Shown: positions 1-8,478 of the stretch, piece after piece
Position numbering within the stretch: position 1 is the first letter of the stretch
How the letters are laid out: each line of letters opens with the position of its first letter
Source of the DNA: Chloroflexi bacterium HGW-Chloroflexi-10
GTDB taxonomy: Bacteria > Chloroflexota > Anaerolineae > Anaerolineales > Anaerolineaceae
Direction of reading: 5' to 3'
Length of the DNA: 64,000 nt
Assembly (NCBI GenBank): GCA_002840755.1
Contig: PHBZ01000002.1
Span: 310,001 to 374,000 of the forward strand
Notes under the pieces: generated by a model
The model's input: only the letters and a program-made list of their open reading frames with translations
Database searches by the model: none
What the model was told of the DNA's origin: nothing
Translations under genes and position numbers: made by a program

Positions 1-193
1 GGTTGTGCCAGAAAACGATCTCCTGGCCGGCAGGGTCGACATTATCCCATGAAAAAGCAGGGACTTCAGTAGCTTCTGTTACTGAAGATGGTGCTTCTTC
101 GGTTGGTTGTGGTGTTTCAGCAGGTTTACAGGCCGCTAACAATAAAGACAGGGCCAATAAAACAGCCATTACACCATACAGACGTTTTCTCAT
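1..193 (-). CDS. ABC transporter substrate-binding lipoprotein, 3' end outside the window
   Basis: Only the N-terminus is present, reading leftward off the window. The ATG at 193-191 follows a strong Shine-Dalgarno (GGAGGAAAAG, then ATG). The translation has a basic start (MRKRLYG), a hydrophobic core and the lipobox LLAAC, so it should be a lipid-anchored exported protein. A Pro/Thr/Glu-rich linker follows, then AGQEIVFWHN, the usual first strand of family-1 extracellular solute-binding proteins. It lies 66 bp downstream of two MalG/MalF-type permease genes on the same strand and is very probably their binding protein. The ligand cannot be told from 64 residues; a carbohydrate is the default guess for this transporter class. 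Confidence 0.85.
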   Translation of the reverse strand, partial: MRKRLYGVMAVLLALSLLLAACKPAETPQPTEEAPSSVTEATEVPAFSWDNVDPAGQEIVFWHN

Positions 194-228
194 CTTTTCC
201 TCCTGAAAAAAAAATAAGGTTTGTATAA

Positions 229-242
229 CGGAGCTAGCTCCG
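229..242. promoter_or_regulatory. 14-bp perfect palindrome between permease and binding-protein genes
   Basis: CGGAGCTAGCTCCG is a perfect inverted repeat in the 66-bp gap between the MalG-type permease and the binding-protein gene. In the minus-strand transcript it would sit about 35 nt ahead of the binding-protein start, followed by a run of nine T about 15 nt further on. It could be an mRNA stem that stabilises the binding-protein message, a leaky attenuator, or an operator for a dimeric regulator. The T run is too far away for an ordinary terminator. Confidence 0.45.
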
Positions 243-259
243 GTACCCACAAATAAATA

Positions 260-1153
260 TTAACCTTTCAACCCAGTTGTTGCAATACCCGTTGTGAATT
301 GTTTTTGAGTAAAAAAATAAACAACTAGAATTGGAAGCAAAGTAATTACTGCGCCTGCCATTAACAAATTCGTCTGAGGACCAGCTTCAGTAACAAATGT
401 CCATAAACCAACCATCAAAGGTCGCCATGTATCTCGCGTTGTCACCAGTAAAGGCCAGGCAAACGCATTCCATGCGCCAGTGAAACCAAACAATAAAACA
501 GTCATGATCGGCGCTTTACTGATGGGCAGTACAATACGCAGCAAAAACAGAAAGTGATTGCAGCCATCAATTCTGGCTGCATCCCACAATTCATGCGGAA
601 TTTGAGAAAAGAATTGGCGTAATAAAAAGATAGAAAATGCACTTGCCATAAATGGGATGGTCAATCCTTGCAAAGAATTCATCCAGGACCCGCCCGGTAA
701 GGGAAATATTGCACCGCGGACCATTAATAGATTGGGCAATAAAGTAATCGATTCGGGAATCATCAGTGTGCTTAATAAAATTGCGAAGATTATCTCTCTT
801 CCCCAAAATTTGATCTTTGCAAAAGCATACCCTGCCAGGGTTGACGTAATTAATATCCCAACCAGAGTAGTGCCTGTGATAATAACACTATTCAGGAAAT
901 ATTTAGCAAAATCAGCTTCATTCCATGCATCTAAATAATTAATAAACTGGGGTATTGCTGGAAACCATTTACGATTAATTGTCTCACCTAAAGTCATCAA
1001 TGAGGTAGAGATCATCCAGTAAAACGGCATCAATGCTAATACAGCACCCAACACGAGGATAGCATATAAAATAAATTTTGAAAAAAATCTATTGGCAAAG
1101 CTAGAAGATTTTTTTATATGGAGTTGATAAGCAGTATTTGTAGAGCTAGCCAT
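260..1153 (-). CDS. ABC sugar-type permease, MalG family
   Basis: This 297-residue inner-membrane protein has the MalG/CUT1 layout: a cytoplasmic N-terminus, a first membrane segment near residues 30-50, then the binding-protein-dependent permease domain. The EAA loop is visible as ELWDAARIDGCNHFLFL, which contacts the ATPase subunit. Length is normal for the family. It overlaps the upstream MalF-type permease by 8 bp, so the two are translationally coupled and should form the heterodimeric channel. No ATP-binding subunit is encoded in the visible part; it may lie beyond the window start or be a shared MsmK-like ATPase elsewhere. The substrate is unknown. Confidence 0.9.
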   Translation of the reverse strand: MASSTNTAYQLHIKKSSSFANRFFSKFILYAILVLGAVLALMPFYWMISTSLMTLGETINRKWFPAIPQFINYLDAWNEADFAKYFLNSVIITGTTLVGILITSTLAGYAFAKIKFWGREIIFAILLSTLMIPESITLLPNLLMVRGAIFPLPGGSWMNSLQGLTIPFMASAFSIFLLRQFFSQIPHELWDAARIDGCNHFLFLLRIVLPISKAPIMTVLLFGFTGAWNAFAWPLLVTTRDTWRPLMVGLWTFVTEAGPQTNLLMAGAVITLLPILVVYFFTQKQFTTGIATTGLKG

Positions 1154-2324
1154 AAAACACCCGATCTCCTAAAAGTTTATTTTGAGCAAACGTCAATCCC
1201 AGGATGATCAAAAACAAAATAATAGCCTCTGCAGCAGCTACGGAAAAATTATTCTCGGTATAGAAAGTTTGAAAAATTTGCACACTGGTCGTAATTACCG
1301 TCTTCTGAGCGTTTGGCTCCTTCATCACAAAAATATGATTGAATGCCTTAAAAGTACCGATAAATGAAATCAAAAATAAATAAAAAGTAATTGGTGAAAG
1401 CAATGGAACAGTGATATAGCGGAAGAGCTTCCACGGATTTGCACCATCCATTTCAGCAGCCTCATAAATCTCTTTCGAAATACCACCCAGTCCAGCCAAA
1501 AAAATCACAGTGTTATATCCAACGAAAGTCCAAACTCCATAAAGAATGATAGTTACTAAAGCAAGACTTGGCCCAGCCCATATACCTGGCAAATCCTTCA
1601 AACCAAATACCAGCTCACTTACAGGTTTTGGTTCAAATAACCATCTTAGAGGCTCAATGCCGACTAGACTTAAAAAAATATTGGCTAATGATGTTTCACG
1701 GGGATTAAAAATGATTTTAAAGACAACGGCTGTAGAAACCACAGGTGTTACATAAGGCAAAAAATAAACCATGCGGAAAATTTCTTTTCCACGGATACTC
1801 TGAAACAAAACATAAGCTAACAACAAAGCCAGAAACAATTGCAATGGCACACTGCCAACAGCAAAGAACACCGTTACGATAAGCGAGTTGAGAAAACCTT
1901 CATTCCCTGCAGCTAACATTTTTTCCCAACCTGTAGAAAGACTGATGCCAACTCCTAAAAGCAATAAAACAGCAATGATTTTGGCTATTATTTCACCCTT
2001 TTCTATAGTCCGAAAAGCATTCTTCCATACCCAATAAGCCGCAACTAGCAAACCAATCCCTAACAAAAACAAAAGTAATCCCTGAAAATCCCCAATCAGC
2101 TTTGCATAATTTTCAAGACCAATAAAGTCACCTTTTCGTACCCGCCATTGAAATAAGCTCATATAAATTGAATAACCAATAGGGAAAAGACCAAATAATG
2201 CAATAATTGCAACAGCCGGCAAAATAAAAATATAGCCGGTCAAACTTTCGTTCATTTGATTCAGAAAGGATTTAGTAAATAATTTCTTTTTGAGCCGATT
2301 TTGTAAAAGTTTCTTTCCTACCAA
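1146..2324 (-). CDS. ABC sugar-type permease, MalF family, with an inserted membrane segment
   Basis: A 392-residue permease partner of the MalG-type protein. The C-terminal half carries the EAA motif (EIYEAAEMDGANPWKLF). It is about 90 residues longer than usual CUT1 permeases: after FIGLENYAKLIGD, where the permease domain normally begins, there is an insertion with two extra hydrophobic segments (about residues 80-130) before NSLIVTVFFAVGSVPLQL. The start is a TTG at 2324, supported by a strong AAGGAGGT 6 nt upstream; no ATG is better placed. It begins 11 bp after the nuclease stop, and that Shine-Dalgarno lies in the gap, so the genes are likely one transcript. Confidence 0.9.
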   Translation of the reverse strand: MVGKKLLQNRLKKKLFTKSFLNQMNESLTGYIFILPAVAIIALFGLFPIGYSIYMSLFQWRVRKGDFIGLENYAKLIGDFQGLLLFLLGIGLLVAAYWVWKNAFRTIEKGEIIAKIIAVLLLLGVGISLSTGWEKMLAAGNEGFLNSLIVTVFFAVGSVPLQLFLALLLAYVLFQSIRGKEIFRMVYFLPYVTPVVSTAVVFKIIFNPRETSLANIFLSLVGIEPLRWLFEPKPVSELVFGLKDLPGIWAGPSLALVTIILYGVWTFVGYNTVIFLAGLGGISKEIYEAAEMDGANPWKLFRYITVPLLSPITFYLFLISFIGTFKAFNHIFVMKEPNAQKTVITTSVQIFQTFYTENNFSVAAAEAIILFLIILGLTFAQNKLLGDRVFYG

Positions 2325-2335
2325 CTGTGACCTCC

Positions 2336-4171
2336 TTAAGGCTCCATATAAAATAACGCAACAATTGGATCATGATCTGAAAGTCTGGTTCGGTGATAAA
2401 ACTCGGAATTGATATGAGCAATCCCAACTTGAGGGTTTAAAGCCATGAGTGAAGAACTGACAAAGAAATTATCTAAATTTTGTGAATTTCCTTCATAGTT
2501 GTAGGTATATCTTTCGGTTTCAGGTAAATTGACAACCAAATTCACCAGGCCAGAGTTTTCCAGTATCTTTGCTGAAGGTGAAAAATAAAAGTCGTTCAAA
2601 TCACCTAACACAATAAGCTTTGCTTCCTGTTCACCGGAAATTATTTCTTCTACAAAGGACGCTATTACACCTGCCTGATTTTTTCGTTGAACTTCAGACG
2701 GCAACCTGGGCGGTTGTGTAGTTCCAAACAATGGTGTGTCACCACCTTTTGAATTTAAATGGACGTTAAACACTATTATATTATTTCCATTATACAGGAA
2801 TTCTGCAACAAGTGGTTTGCGAGAGTCTACAAATGCATAATTTTCAGGTTCTAATTTGCTCGGATTAAATTCTAAAGAGGAATTCCCCTGAAAATTAATG
2901 ATCCTTGCAGAATAATTTTCCAAGTTTCCTCTTTTGGGAATAAATGAAAGACCACGATCTGTGCGATATAAATAACCAACTCGGATATTAGAACCTGGCG
3001 CACCACCATCTTTATTATCTTCAGGCAGCATATCTATAAAAAAATATTCCGGACCATCGATATCAATAATTGCATTAATAATTTTCCGGTAGGTTTCACT
3101 TGCGTCCACTACACCATCATCAAATTCACCTGAATTATCTTGGATTTCTTGCAAGGCAATCAGGTCGGGGGCTTGCAAAACATTAACTATTTGATCAGCC
3201 AATAGTATAAAACGATCTTGCGAATCACTCGCCGACAAATTTTCTACGTTATAGGTTGCTATTAATAATTCGTTTTCTCCGGCCGCACTAACAGTGGATG
3301 GTTGCAGGTTTCCTTCAGATTTTTTTGGTTTTTTCAACAGTTGAACTTTATAGTTTCCGAAACTGTAATCTACAACCCCTATAAGCGGATCAACAAAGAA
3401 ATCACCTACGTTTGTTTCCGGTAAAGAAGCAAGACTATCATCAATAATGATTCGCTCCGGATTAAAATCACCCATGGATAAAGTGATACCACCACGGGAA
3501 TTTAAATTAGTGGCCCATTTTCCGTAATCAGGCAAAACCACAATTTCTTTATAGCTATTCGTAGGTGCTACAACCACTCCATTATTGATCTGAACCAACA
3601 TTCCTTCCAAACTTTCAAAAAAATCCAAACCATCTTCCAATTCAAAGATTTTATTTTGGTCATCATCGATAATTTCAGTTGGTGTCTTTATTCCCCCTTC
3701 TCCTATGATAATTGGATCTGGCAAAAGGTTATCACTAGAAACAACACGGATATTTGGTTTTTCAATTTCTGTTATTGATAAATTCCCATCTTCAATCTCC
3801 CCAGGAATAAACTCAGTCACTGTCCCATCCACTAATACATGGTCGCCAACTTTCACCTTTGGTGGAAAACCTAGAAACACAAAAATTCCTTCCGATGTTT
3901 CTGGATTATCGTCAGAAAAAACAGATTGCATGTAAAAACCATCTGCTCTTCTAACTGTAACAATTCCGGATAAATTCATAATTTCTTTTCGAACGAAAGG
4001 GGAAGTATGTCCAATACCTTGGATTGAACCAATTGCTAATTGTTCTTCCGAATCAACACTATTTGCAGGCGTTTTTAAATCCTCAAACTCAGTCGTTGCA
4101 ATATTTGCCTGACCAATACAGCCGGCAATAATATATGAGAGAATTAATATTAATAAGATTTTATTTTTCAT
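2336..4171 (-). CDS. Secreted endonuclease/exonuclease/phosphatase-family lipoprotein
   Basis: A 611-residue exported protein. The N-terminus is a lipoprotein signal (LSYIIAGC, lipobox Cys near residue 18). Residues about 50-290 are beta-rich and resemble the OB-fold region before the catalytic domain in extracellular nucleases of the ExeM type (GIVTVRRADGFYMQS, VKVGDHVLVDGTVTE). Residues about 300-611 are an EEP nuclease domain: IATYNVENL, LIALQEIQDN with the metal-binding Glu, FNVHLNSKGG, VLGDLNDF and the terminal SDHDPIV with catalytic Asp-His. This suggests metal-dependent cleavage of extracellular nucleic acid, or less likely a phosphodiester lipid. It is first in a run of same-strand genes leading into the ABC permeases. 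No obvious Shine-Dalgarno precedes the ATG at 4171. Confidence 0.85.
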   Translation of the reverse strand: MKNKILLILILSYIIAGCIGQANIATTEFEDLKTPANSVDSEEQLAIGSIQGIGHTSPFVRKEIMNLSGIVTVRRADGFYMQSVFSDDNPETSEGIFVFLGFPPKVKVGDHVLVDGTVTEFIPGEIEDGNLSITEIEKPNIRVVSSDNLLPDPIIIGEGGIKTPTEIIDDDQNKIFELEDGLDFFESLEGMLVQINNGVVVAPTNSYKEIVVLPDYGKWATNLNSRGGITLSMGDFNPERIIIDDSLASLPETNVGDFFVDPLIGVVDYSFGNYKVQLLKKPKKSEGNLQPSTVSAAGENELLIATYNVENLSASDSQDRFILLADQIVNVLQAPDLIALQEIQDNSGEFDDGVVDASETYRKIINAIIDIDGPEYFFIDMLPEDNKDGGAPGSNIRVGYLYRTDRGLSFIPKRGNLENYSARIINFQGNSSLEFNPSKLEPENYAFVDSRKPLVAEFLYNGNNIIVFNVHLNSKGGDTPLFGTTQPPRLPSEVQRKNQAGVIASFVEEIISGEQEAKLIVLGDLNDFYFSPSAKILENSGLVNLVVNLPETERYTYNYEGNSQNLDNFFVSSSLMALNPQVGIAHINSEFYHRTRLSDHDPIVALFYMEP

Positions 4172-4203
4172 ATGATCAACAAATGTTTAAATCCAGGATT
4201 ATT

Positions 4204-4233
4204 ATTATATTCATAAAAATTTTATCATTACAA
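4204..4233 (-). promoter_or_regulatory. Predicted sigma-70-type promoter of the nuclease/ABC operon
   Basis: On the minus strand TTGTAA (4233-4228) is followed after 18 nt by TATAAT (4209-4204). Transcription would begin about 4197, leaving a 25-nt leader before the nuclease ATG. The call rests on sequence match only. Confidence 0.55.
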
Positions 4234-4322
4234 GTTTTATTGGTTATGATTATTTTGTTATTATTTGCTAAACATATGATTAATGTATCGTAAATATTTT
4301 AATCTAACCAGATTTAGCAAAC

Positions 4323-4350
4323 TTGACGCTCAATTTATTGGTGATAAAAT
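4323..4350 (+). promoter_or_regulatory. Predicted promoter of rplY
   Basis: TTGACG (4323-4328), 16-nt spacer and TAAAAT (4345-4350), with a TG dinucleotide one base ahead of the -10. Transcription would start about 4357, downstream of the TTG at 4354. That argues against the longer reading of rplY and gives a leader of about 63 nt. Confidence 0.6.
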
Positions 4351-4419
4351 TACTTGCTGAAAAAATTTATCAAGAGTGAAGGTAACCCAAAAGGTGAGAG
4401 GCACTCGAGGAAGGTTTAC

Positions 4420-5064
4420 ATGTCGAAAATAGTTTTAAACGCTGAAACGCGTACAGTCATTGGAAAACAGGTAAAGCAACTACGCCGCGAAGGCAAATTA
4501 CCTGCAGTGATTTATGGCCATAAGTTTGATCCCCAACCAATTACTTTGGATTTACGTGAAACAACCAAGGCAATGCTCGGGTCAACGGCGTCCAGTTTGC
4601 TTACCATCAATTTGAACGGCAAAGAACTCTCTGTCATTGTTCGTGAGAAACAGAAAAACTTCATACGCAATGAGTATATTCATCTGGATTTTTTGGCCGT
4701 ATCCTTGACAGAAAAATTACGCACAACTGTAGCGGTTGTCTTGGAAGGTGAATCTTTGGCTGTCAAAGATTTTGATGCAGTACTGGTAACCGGGCTAACC
4801 GAAGTGGAAGTGGAAGCATATCCCCAGGATTTGCCTGAAAAGTTCTTCATTGATGTAGCCCCTCTAAAGAAACCTGGTGATTCGATCGCGGTTAAGGATT
4901 TAACTGTTTCTGACAAAGTAGAAATTCTTACAGACCCTGATGAAATGCTCGTATTAGCAGCAGGTAGGTCTGGAGACGCAGCAGAAGAAGCCGCTGAAGA
5001 TCTTGCAGCAGCTGAACCAGAAGTAGTTGAAAAAGGAAAGAAAGACGATAATTTCGAAGAATAA
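4420..5064 (+). CDS. rplY: 50S ribosomal protein L25/general stress protein Ctc, long form
   Basis: A 5S-rRNA-binding ribosomal protein. From the ATG at 4420 it is 214 residues: an N-terminal L25 domain (about 1-95, with TVIGKQVKQLRREGKLPAVIYG) and a TL5/Ctc C-terminal domain (about 100-185, with EVEAYPQDLPEKFFIDV), then an acidic, Ala/Glu-rich tail typical of the long form. I chose 4420 because GAGGAAGG sits just upstream. The frame stays open to a TTG at 4354, but that codon precedes the predicted transcription start and adds 22 residues unlike the family. Monocistronic, closed by a hairpin terminator. Confidence 0.93.
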   Translation: MSKIVLNAETRTVIGKQVKQLRREGKLPAVIYGHKFDPQPITLDLRETTKAMLGSTASSLLTINLNGKELSVIVREKQKNFIRNEYIHLDFLAVSLTEKLRTTVAVVLEGESLAVKDFDAVLVTGLTEVEVEAYPQDLPEKFFIDVAPLKKPGDSIAVKDLTVSDKVEILTDPDEMLVLAAGRSGDAAEEAAEDLAAAEPEVVEKGKKDDNFEE

Positions 5065-5081
5065 TAAATTCTAAGTTAAAT

Positions 5082-5115
5082 AAAAAAGCGCATCTTGATC
5101 AAGATGCGCTTTTTT
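5082..5115. terminator. Bidirectional rho-independent terminator between rplY and the Nudix gene
   Basis: A perfect inverted repeat: GCGCATCTTGATCAAGATGCGC flanked by A6 on the left and T6 on the right, so both strands end in a U tract. It serves the convergent rplY and Nudix genes. Confidence 0.9.
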
Positions 5116-5116
5116 A

Positions 5117-5695
5117 TTACTCCAACAAATTTAACAGGTCCACCGTTATTCTGGCTGATATTCCCCACAACAATTCACCATCATAAGGTTGAAAAAAAAT
5201 TACAGAACCATTCATCCCACCAGGTTGGGTATAAGATTTTTCTTCCCAATTCTTTTTTTTTCTTAGCCACTCTATAGGGATTGTAAAAACTCTGCTCACC
5301 TCTGCGTAAGAAATCTGTAACTCCGACGGCCAATCCATAATTGCAACAACGGGTGTAACCAAATAGTTAGAATTTGTTAGAAATTCAGACATTGAACCTA
5401 ATATTTGAATGTTGTTTGAATTAATACCAATCTCTTCCTTTGCCTCACGTAAAGCTGTAATCATGGGAGTTTGATCAGATGGATCCATTGCTCCTCCAGG
5501 AAACGACACCTGCCCCCGATGATTTGAAAGATTTTCAGACCGGCGGGTATATAACAATGACCACTCATTTTGATCTTGGACAAAAGCCACCAACACGGCA
5601 GCTCTTCTGAATCCTTGCTCAATAAATTGTGGATATTCAAACGATCCATTAACCACAGGAATTAATTTTTTTTGAATTTCAATATAATCAAGCAT
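5117..5695 (-). CDS. Nudix hydrolase of the CoA-pyrophosphatase type
   Basis: A 192-residue Nudix protein. The Nudix box begins GGAMDPSDQTP and ends REAKEEIGI, matching GX5EX7REUXEEXGU apart from substitution at the first Glu position, where the box reads Asp/Ser. Just before it NHRGQVSFPGG matches the extra signature of CoA pyrophosphatases (NudL/YeaB, NUDT7), which cleave CoA to 3',5'-ADP and 4'-phosphopantetheine. The assignment to CoA rests on that motif; another nucleotide-diphosphate substrate remains possible. It ends directly against the bidirectional terminator and lies 61 bp from trmI, which ends upstream on the same strand. Confidence 0.82.
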   Translation of the reverse strand: MLDYIEIQKKLIPVVNGSFEYPQFIEQGFRRAAVLVAFVQDQNEWSLLYTRRSENLSNHRGQVSFPGGAMDPSDQTPMITALREAKEEIGINSNNIQILGSMSEFLTNSNYLVTPVVAIMDWPSELQISYAEVSRVFTIPIEWLRKKKNWEEKSYTQPGGMNGSVIFFQPYDGELLWGISARITVDLLNLLE

Positions 5696-5756
5696 AATTG
5701 AATACTGTATTCAGACGTTTATATGAAAAAATGTAAGACATTTGGAAACCCGTTTA

Positions 5757-6593
5757 TTAATCATCGAGTATTTCAGGGATTTCCTCTACTTCATCATCAA
5801 AATTAAACTCATCCAGCATTGGACGACCAAACACCAAAAAACCGGTATGTGCGACCATTCGATCGGTAGGACGTAATCTTTCTGGCTCAGGTTTATAATA
5901 GCGTTGAATTATTTCTACTACATCGATAAATGCGAATTTATGTTGCCTCAAGGCAATTAATAACCTTGAGACCTGGTTGGTCGTGGGGACCAGACTGGCA
6001 AAAAAACCTCCTGGTTTTAGCGCATTTTTTACCTGTTCTATATAATCATAAGGATTTTGAACATCCAGAAAAAATGCATCTGCATTAGTTTCTTCAAACC
6101 CATTGGCGATATCACCAAGCTTAAAATTAACACGTTCATCAAGACCCAATCGTTTTAGGTTTTTTATCGCTAATTTCTGAAATTCAGGACGTTGTTCGTA
6201 AGTAGTAACCCTTCCTGTTGAACCAACTGCAAATGCAAGAGCTGTTGTCATAGCACCTGAGCCAGTTCCAGCCTCCATCACATGTTGACCAGGTCCTATC
6301 CCCAAATTTATCATCAAAAAACCAATGTCTTTCGGGTACAGAATCTGCGTGGATCGTTTTAAATCCAGGAGAACCGCCGCTAACGATGGCTGTAATAAAA
6401 AAAATGGGGATCGATTATGGCTGTAAACTTTAGATCCATAAGGAATACCAATTAAATCATCATGACGAACAATCCCACGATGAGTATGAAATTCTTGCCC
6501 CGTTTTCAAATTGAATATAAAACTCTTATGCCGTGTTCCAACAATTTGCACAAGATCACCATCTTGTGCAACCTTCCCAGTTAAATTCCACAT
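5757..6593 (-). CDS. trmI: tRNA (adenine-58-N1)-methyltransferase
   Basis: A 278-residue SAM-dependent methyltransferase of the TrmI/GCD14 family, which makes m1A58 in the T loop of tRNA. An N-terminal beta domain (about 1-70) precedes a Rossmann-fold domain with motif I MEAGTGSGAMTTALA (about residue 110), the acidic loop TYEQRPEF, the DAFFLDVQNPYDY segment and LKPGGFFASLVPTTNQV. The C-terminus has RPTDRMVAHTGFLVFGRP, also seen in the family. It starts 2 bp after the stop of a small membrane protein gene, so the two are probably co-transcribed. Confidence 0.9.
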   Translation of the reverse strand: MWNLTGKVAQDGDLVQIVGTRHKSFIFNLKTGQEFHTHRGIVRHDDLIGIPYGSKVYSHNRSPFFLLQPSLAAVLLDLKRSTQILYPKDIGFLMINLGIGPGQHVMEAGTGSGAMTTALAFAVGSTGRVTTYEQRPEFQKLAIKNLKRLGLDERVNFKLGDIANGFEETNADAFFLDVQNPYDYIEQVKNALKPGGFFASLVPTTNQVSRLLIALRQHKFAFIDVVEIIQRYYKPEPERLRPTDRMVAHTGFLVFGRPMLDEFNFDDEVEEIPEILDD

Positions 6594-6595
6594 AT

Positions 6596-6877
6596 TTATT
6601 TCTCCACCTTTTTATCTATCTTAATATTACTCAGCCAGATACCAATAACACACACTACTATTGAAAATATCAAACCCATTCCTACCTGAACCCAACCAAC
6701 CAATAAAAAGGTAGATTGTAGAGCACTGCCTATCCACTGCCCAATTAAAAAACCAATCAAAGAAAAGGTCAGAAAAAGGATCAAACGAAAAAGGCCGCCA
6801 CCTTTCCAAATATGAAAAAATACACCAACAATCAAGGTGACAATGAAAATCAAGATTATGCCAGGCAATACATTCAT
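6596..6877 (-). CDS. Small hydrophobic membrane protein of unknown function
   Basis: A 93-residue protein with three likely membrane segments (about residues 3-22, 28-50 and 58-80) and a short basic tail ending KIDKKVEK. I chose the ATG at 6877 because GAGGGA lies 5-6 nt upstream; the frame also opens at 6898, which would add seven residues (MWFNEGC) without a ribosome site. It is 2 bp from trmI and so likely in the same transcript. I do not recognise a family; the glycine-rich third segment is common in small integral membrane proteins and gives no function. Confidence 0.65.
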   Translation of the reverse strand: MNVLPGIILIFIVTLIVGVFFHIWKGGGLFRLILFLTFSLIGFLIGQWIGSALQSTFLLVGWVQVGMGLIFSIVVCVIGIWLSNIKIDKKVEK

Positions 6878-7014
6878 ACATCCCTCATTAAACCACAATT
6901 TTCAGATTTTCTCGGTATGCCTATTTTGTATAAGCAATAATCCGGTTCATGTTCAAAATCTAATTATAAAACATTGAAACAAAATACAAACTGGATTTTT
7001 TTATCTTTTCTTAT

Positions 7015-7023
7015 TGATATAAT
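7015..7023 (+). promoter_or_regulatory. Extended -10 promoter for the phosphohexomutase operon
   Basis: TGATATAAT is an exact extended -10 element; no good -35 is seen at 16-18 nt. Transcription would start about 7030, giving a 24-nt leader that holds the CTGGAG ribosome site before the ATG at 7054. The same nonamer precedes the kinase gene at 48109. Confidence 0.6.
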
Positions 7024-7053
7024 AATAAAGACTTTTATTAACTGGAGACATAA

Positions 7054-8478
7054 ATGACAAATAAAATTAAATTTGGTACGGATGGGTGGCGTGCAATTAT
7101 TGCAGATGACTACACTTTTACGAATGTGAAACGATGTGCCCAAGGATTTGCAAATTATCTTATAAAAAAAGGAAATTCTAACAAATGGGTAGTAGTTGGA
7201 TATGATAAACGATTCCACTCCGAAAATTTTGCCAGAACAGTTGCGAGTGTATTGATTGCGAACGGATTGAATGTATATTTGACGGACGATGCAACACCAA
7301 CTCCGGTAATATCTTATGCAGTAACCTTAAAAAAGGCATGTGGAGCTGTTAATATCACGGCATCTCATAATCCCCCAACTGATAACGGGTTTAAGGTGCG
7401 AGATGAATTTGGGGGTGCAATTGCACCTGATGATTTGAAAATGATTGAGGACTTGATCCCCGAGAATGAGGATCAGGTTTCAATATCAGATTTTGAATTG
7501 GGTCTAAAACATGAAAAAATCAAAATATTTAATCCCACCCAGGAATATATCGATCACATCCAACAATTAGTAGATATTCAAGGTATAAAGGATGCTGGGC
7601 TAAAAATTTTAGTCGACCCTATGTGGGGGAATGGAGTCGGTTGGTTTACTAACATTCTGAAGGGTGGTAAATCAGAAGTTCTTGAAATTCATAATGAAAG
7701 AAATCCAGTATTTCCGGAAATGAAACGTCCGGAACCAATTCCACCAAATATCAATGTGGGTCTAAAAAAGACAGTTGAACAACAGGCTGATGTTTTAATA
7801 ATTTTAGATGGCGATGCAGATCGGGTTGGAGTTGGTGATGAATTTGGCACATTTATTAACCAGTTACAGGTATTCGCATTATTATCCTACTATTTACTTG
7901 AAGTACGGCAACAAAGGGGGCCTATTGTAAAAACTCTTTCTACAACAAGCATGTTAAATAAATTGGGACAAATTTATAATGTTCCTGTTTACGAAACTGG
8001 TGTTGGTTTTAAATATGTTGCTCCAAAAATGATGGAAACCAATGCCATGATTGGCGGTGAGGAATCGGGGGGATACGCATTCCGCGGCAATGTACCGGAA
8101 CGTGATGGCATCCTCGCTGGATTATGTATTTTAGATATGATGGTGAAATTAAACAAAAAGCCATCTGAATTGTTGAAATTGGTATTTTCTGTTGTTGGAA
8201 GTCATTATTACGATCGTATTGATACCCGCTTCACAGGAGATCGCAAAGAAAAAGAAGAGCAAATACTTGCTTCCAATCCCGACCGGATTGGAGGTCATAA
8301 ATTTATTAATTTGGATTCCACTGACGGTTATAAATTTAATCTTGAAGAAGGAGCCTGGTTGTTGATTCGTTTCTCGGGAACTGAACCAATCATCAGAGTA
8401 TACTGTGAAACAACACATGCGGACCGTGTACAGAATATTCTAAAGGACGGTTTAAAAATCGCAGGGATTGAAAAATAA
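7054..8478 (+). CDS. Phosphoglucomutase/phosphomannomutase family protein
   Basis: A 474-residue alpha-D-phosphohexomutase, interconverting hexose 1- and 6-phosphates. All four domain signatures are visible: KFGTDGWRAIIADDY at the N-terminus, the phosphoserine loop TASHNPPTDNGFKV (about 108-121), the metal loop DGDADRVGVGDE (about 253-264), the sugar-specificity loop GGEESGGYAF (about 338) and the phosphate-binding RFSGTEPIIRVY near the end. The GEESGG loop fits glucose/mannose phosphates better than glucosamine phosphate, so this is unlikely to be GlmM. It heads an operon with tatD (1-bp overlap, TAATG) and a polyprenyl synthase, and would supply activated sugars. Confidence 0.9.
   Translation: MTNKIKFGTDGWRAIIADDYTFTNVKRCAQGFANYLIKKGNSNKWVVVGYDKRFHSENFARTVASVLIANGLNVYLTDDATPTPVISYAVTLKKACGAVNITASHNPPTDNGFKVRDEFGGAIAPDDLKMIEDLIPENEDQVSISDFELGLKHEKIKIFNPTQEYIDHIQQLVDIQGIKDAGLKILVDPMWGNGVGWFTNILKGGKSEVLEIHNERNPVFPEMKRPEPIPPNINVGLKKTVEQQADVLIILDGDADRVGVGDEFGTFINQLQVFALLSYYLLEVRQQRGPIVKTLSTTSMLNKLGQIYNVPVYETGVGFKYVAPKMMETNAMIGGEESGGYAFRGNVPERDGILAGLCILDMMVKLNKKPSELLKLVFSVVGSHYYDRIDTRFTGDRKEKEEQILASNPDRIGGHKFINLDSTDGYKFNLEEGAWLLIRFSGTEPIIRVYCETTHADRVQNILKDGLKIAGIEK

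Noticed and set aside
3..206. A 67-codon plus-strand open frame at the left edge
   Set aside because: The opposite strand encodes a clear lipoprotein start with lipobox and Shine-Dalgarno; the plus frame is its shadow.
4354..4419. A longer N-terminus for L25 from TTG 4354
   Set aside because: The predicted promoter places the transcript start after this codon, and the residues are unlike the family.
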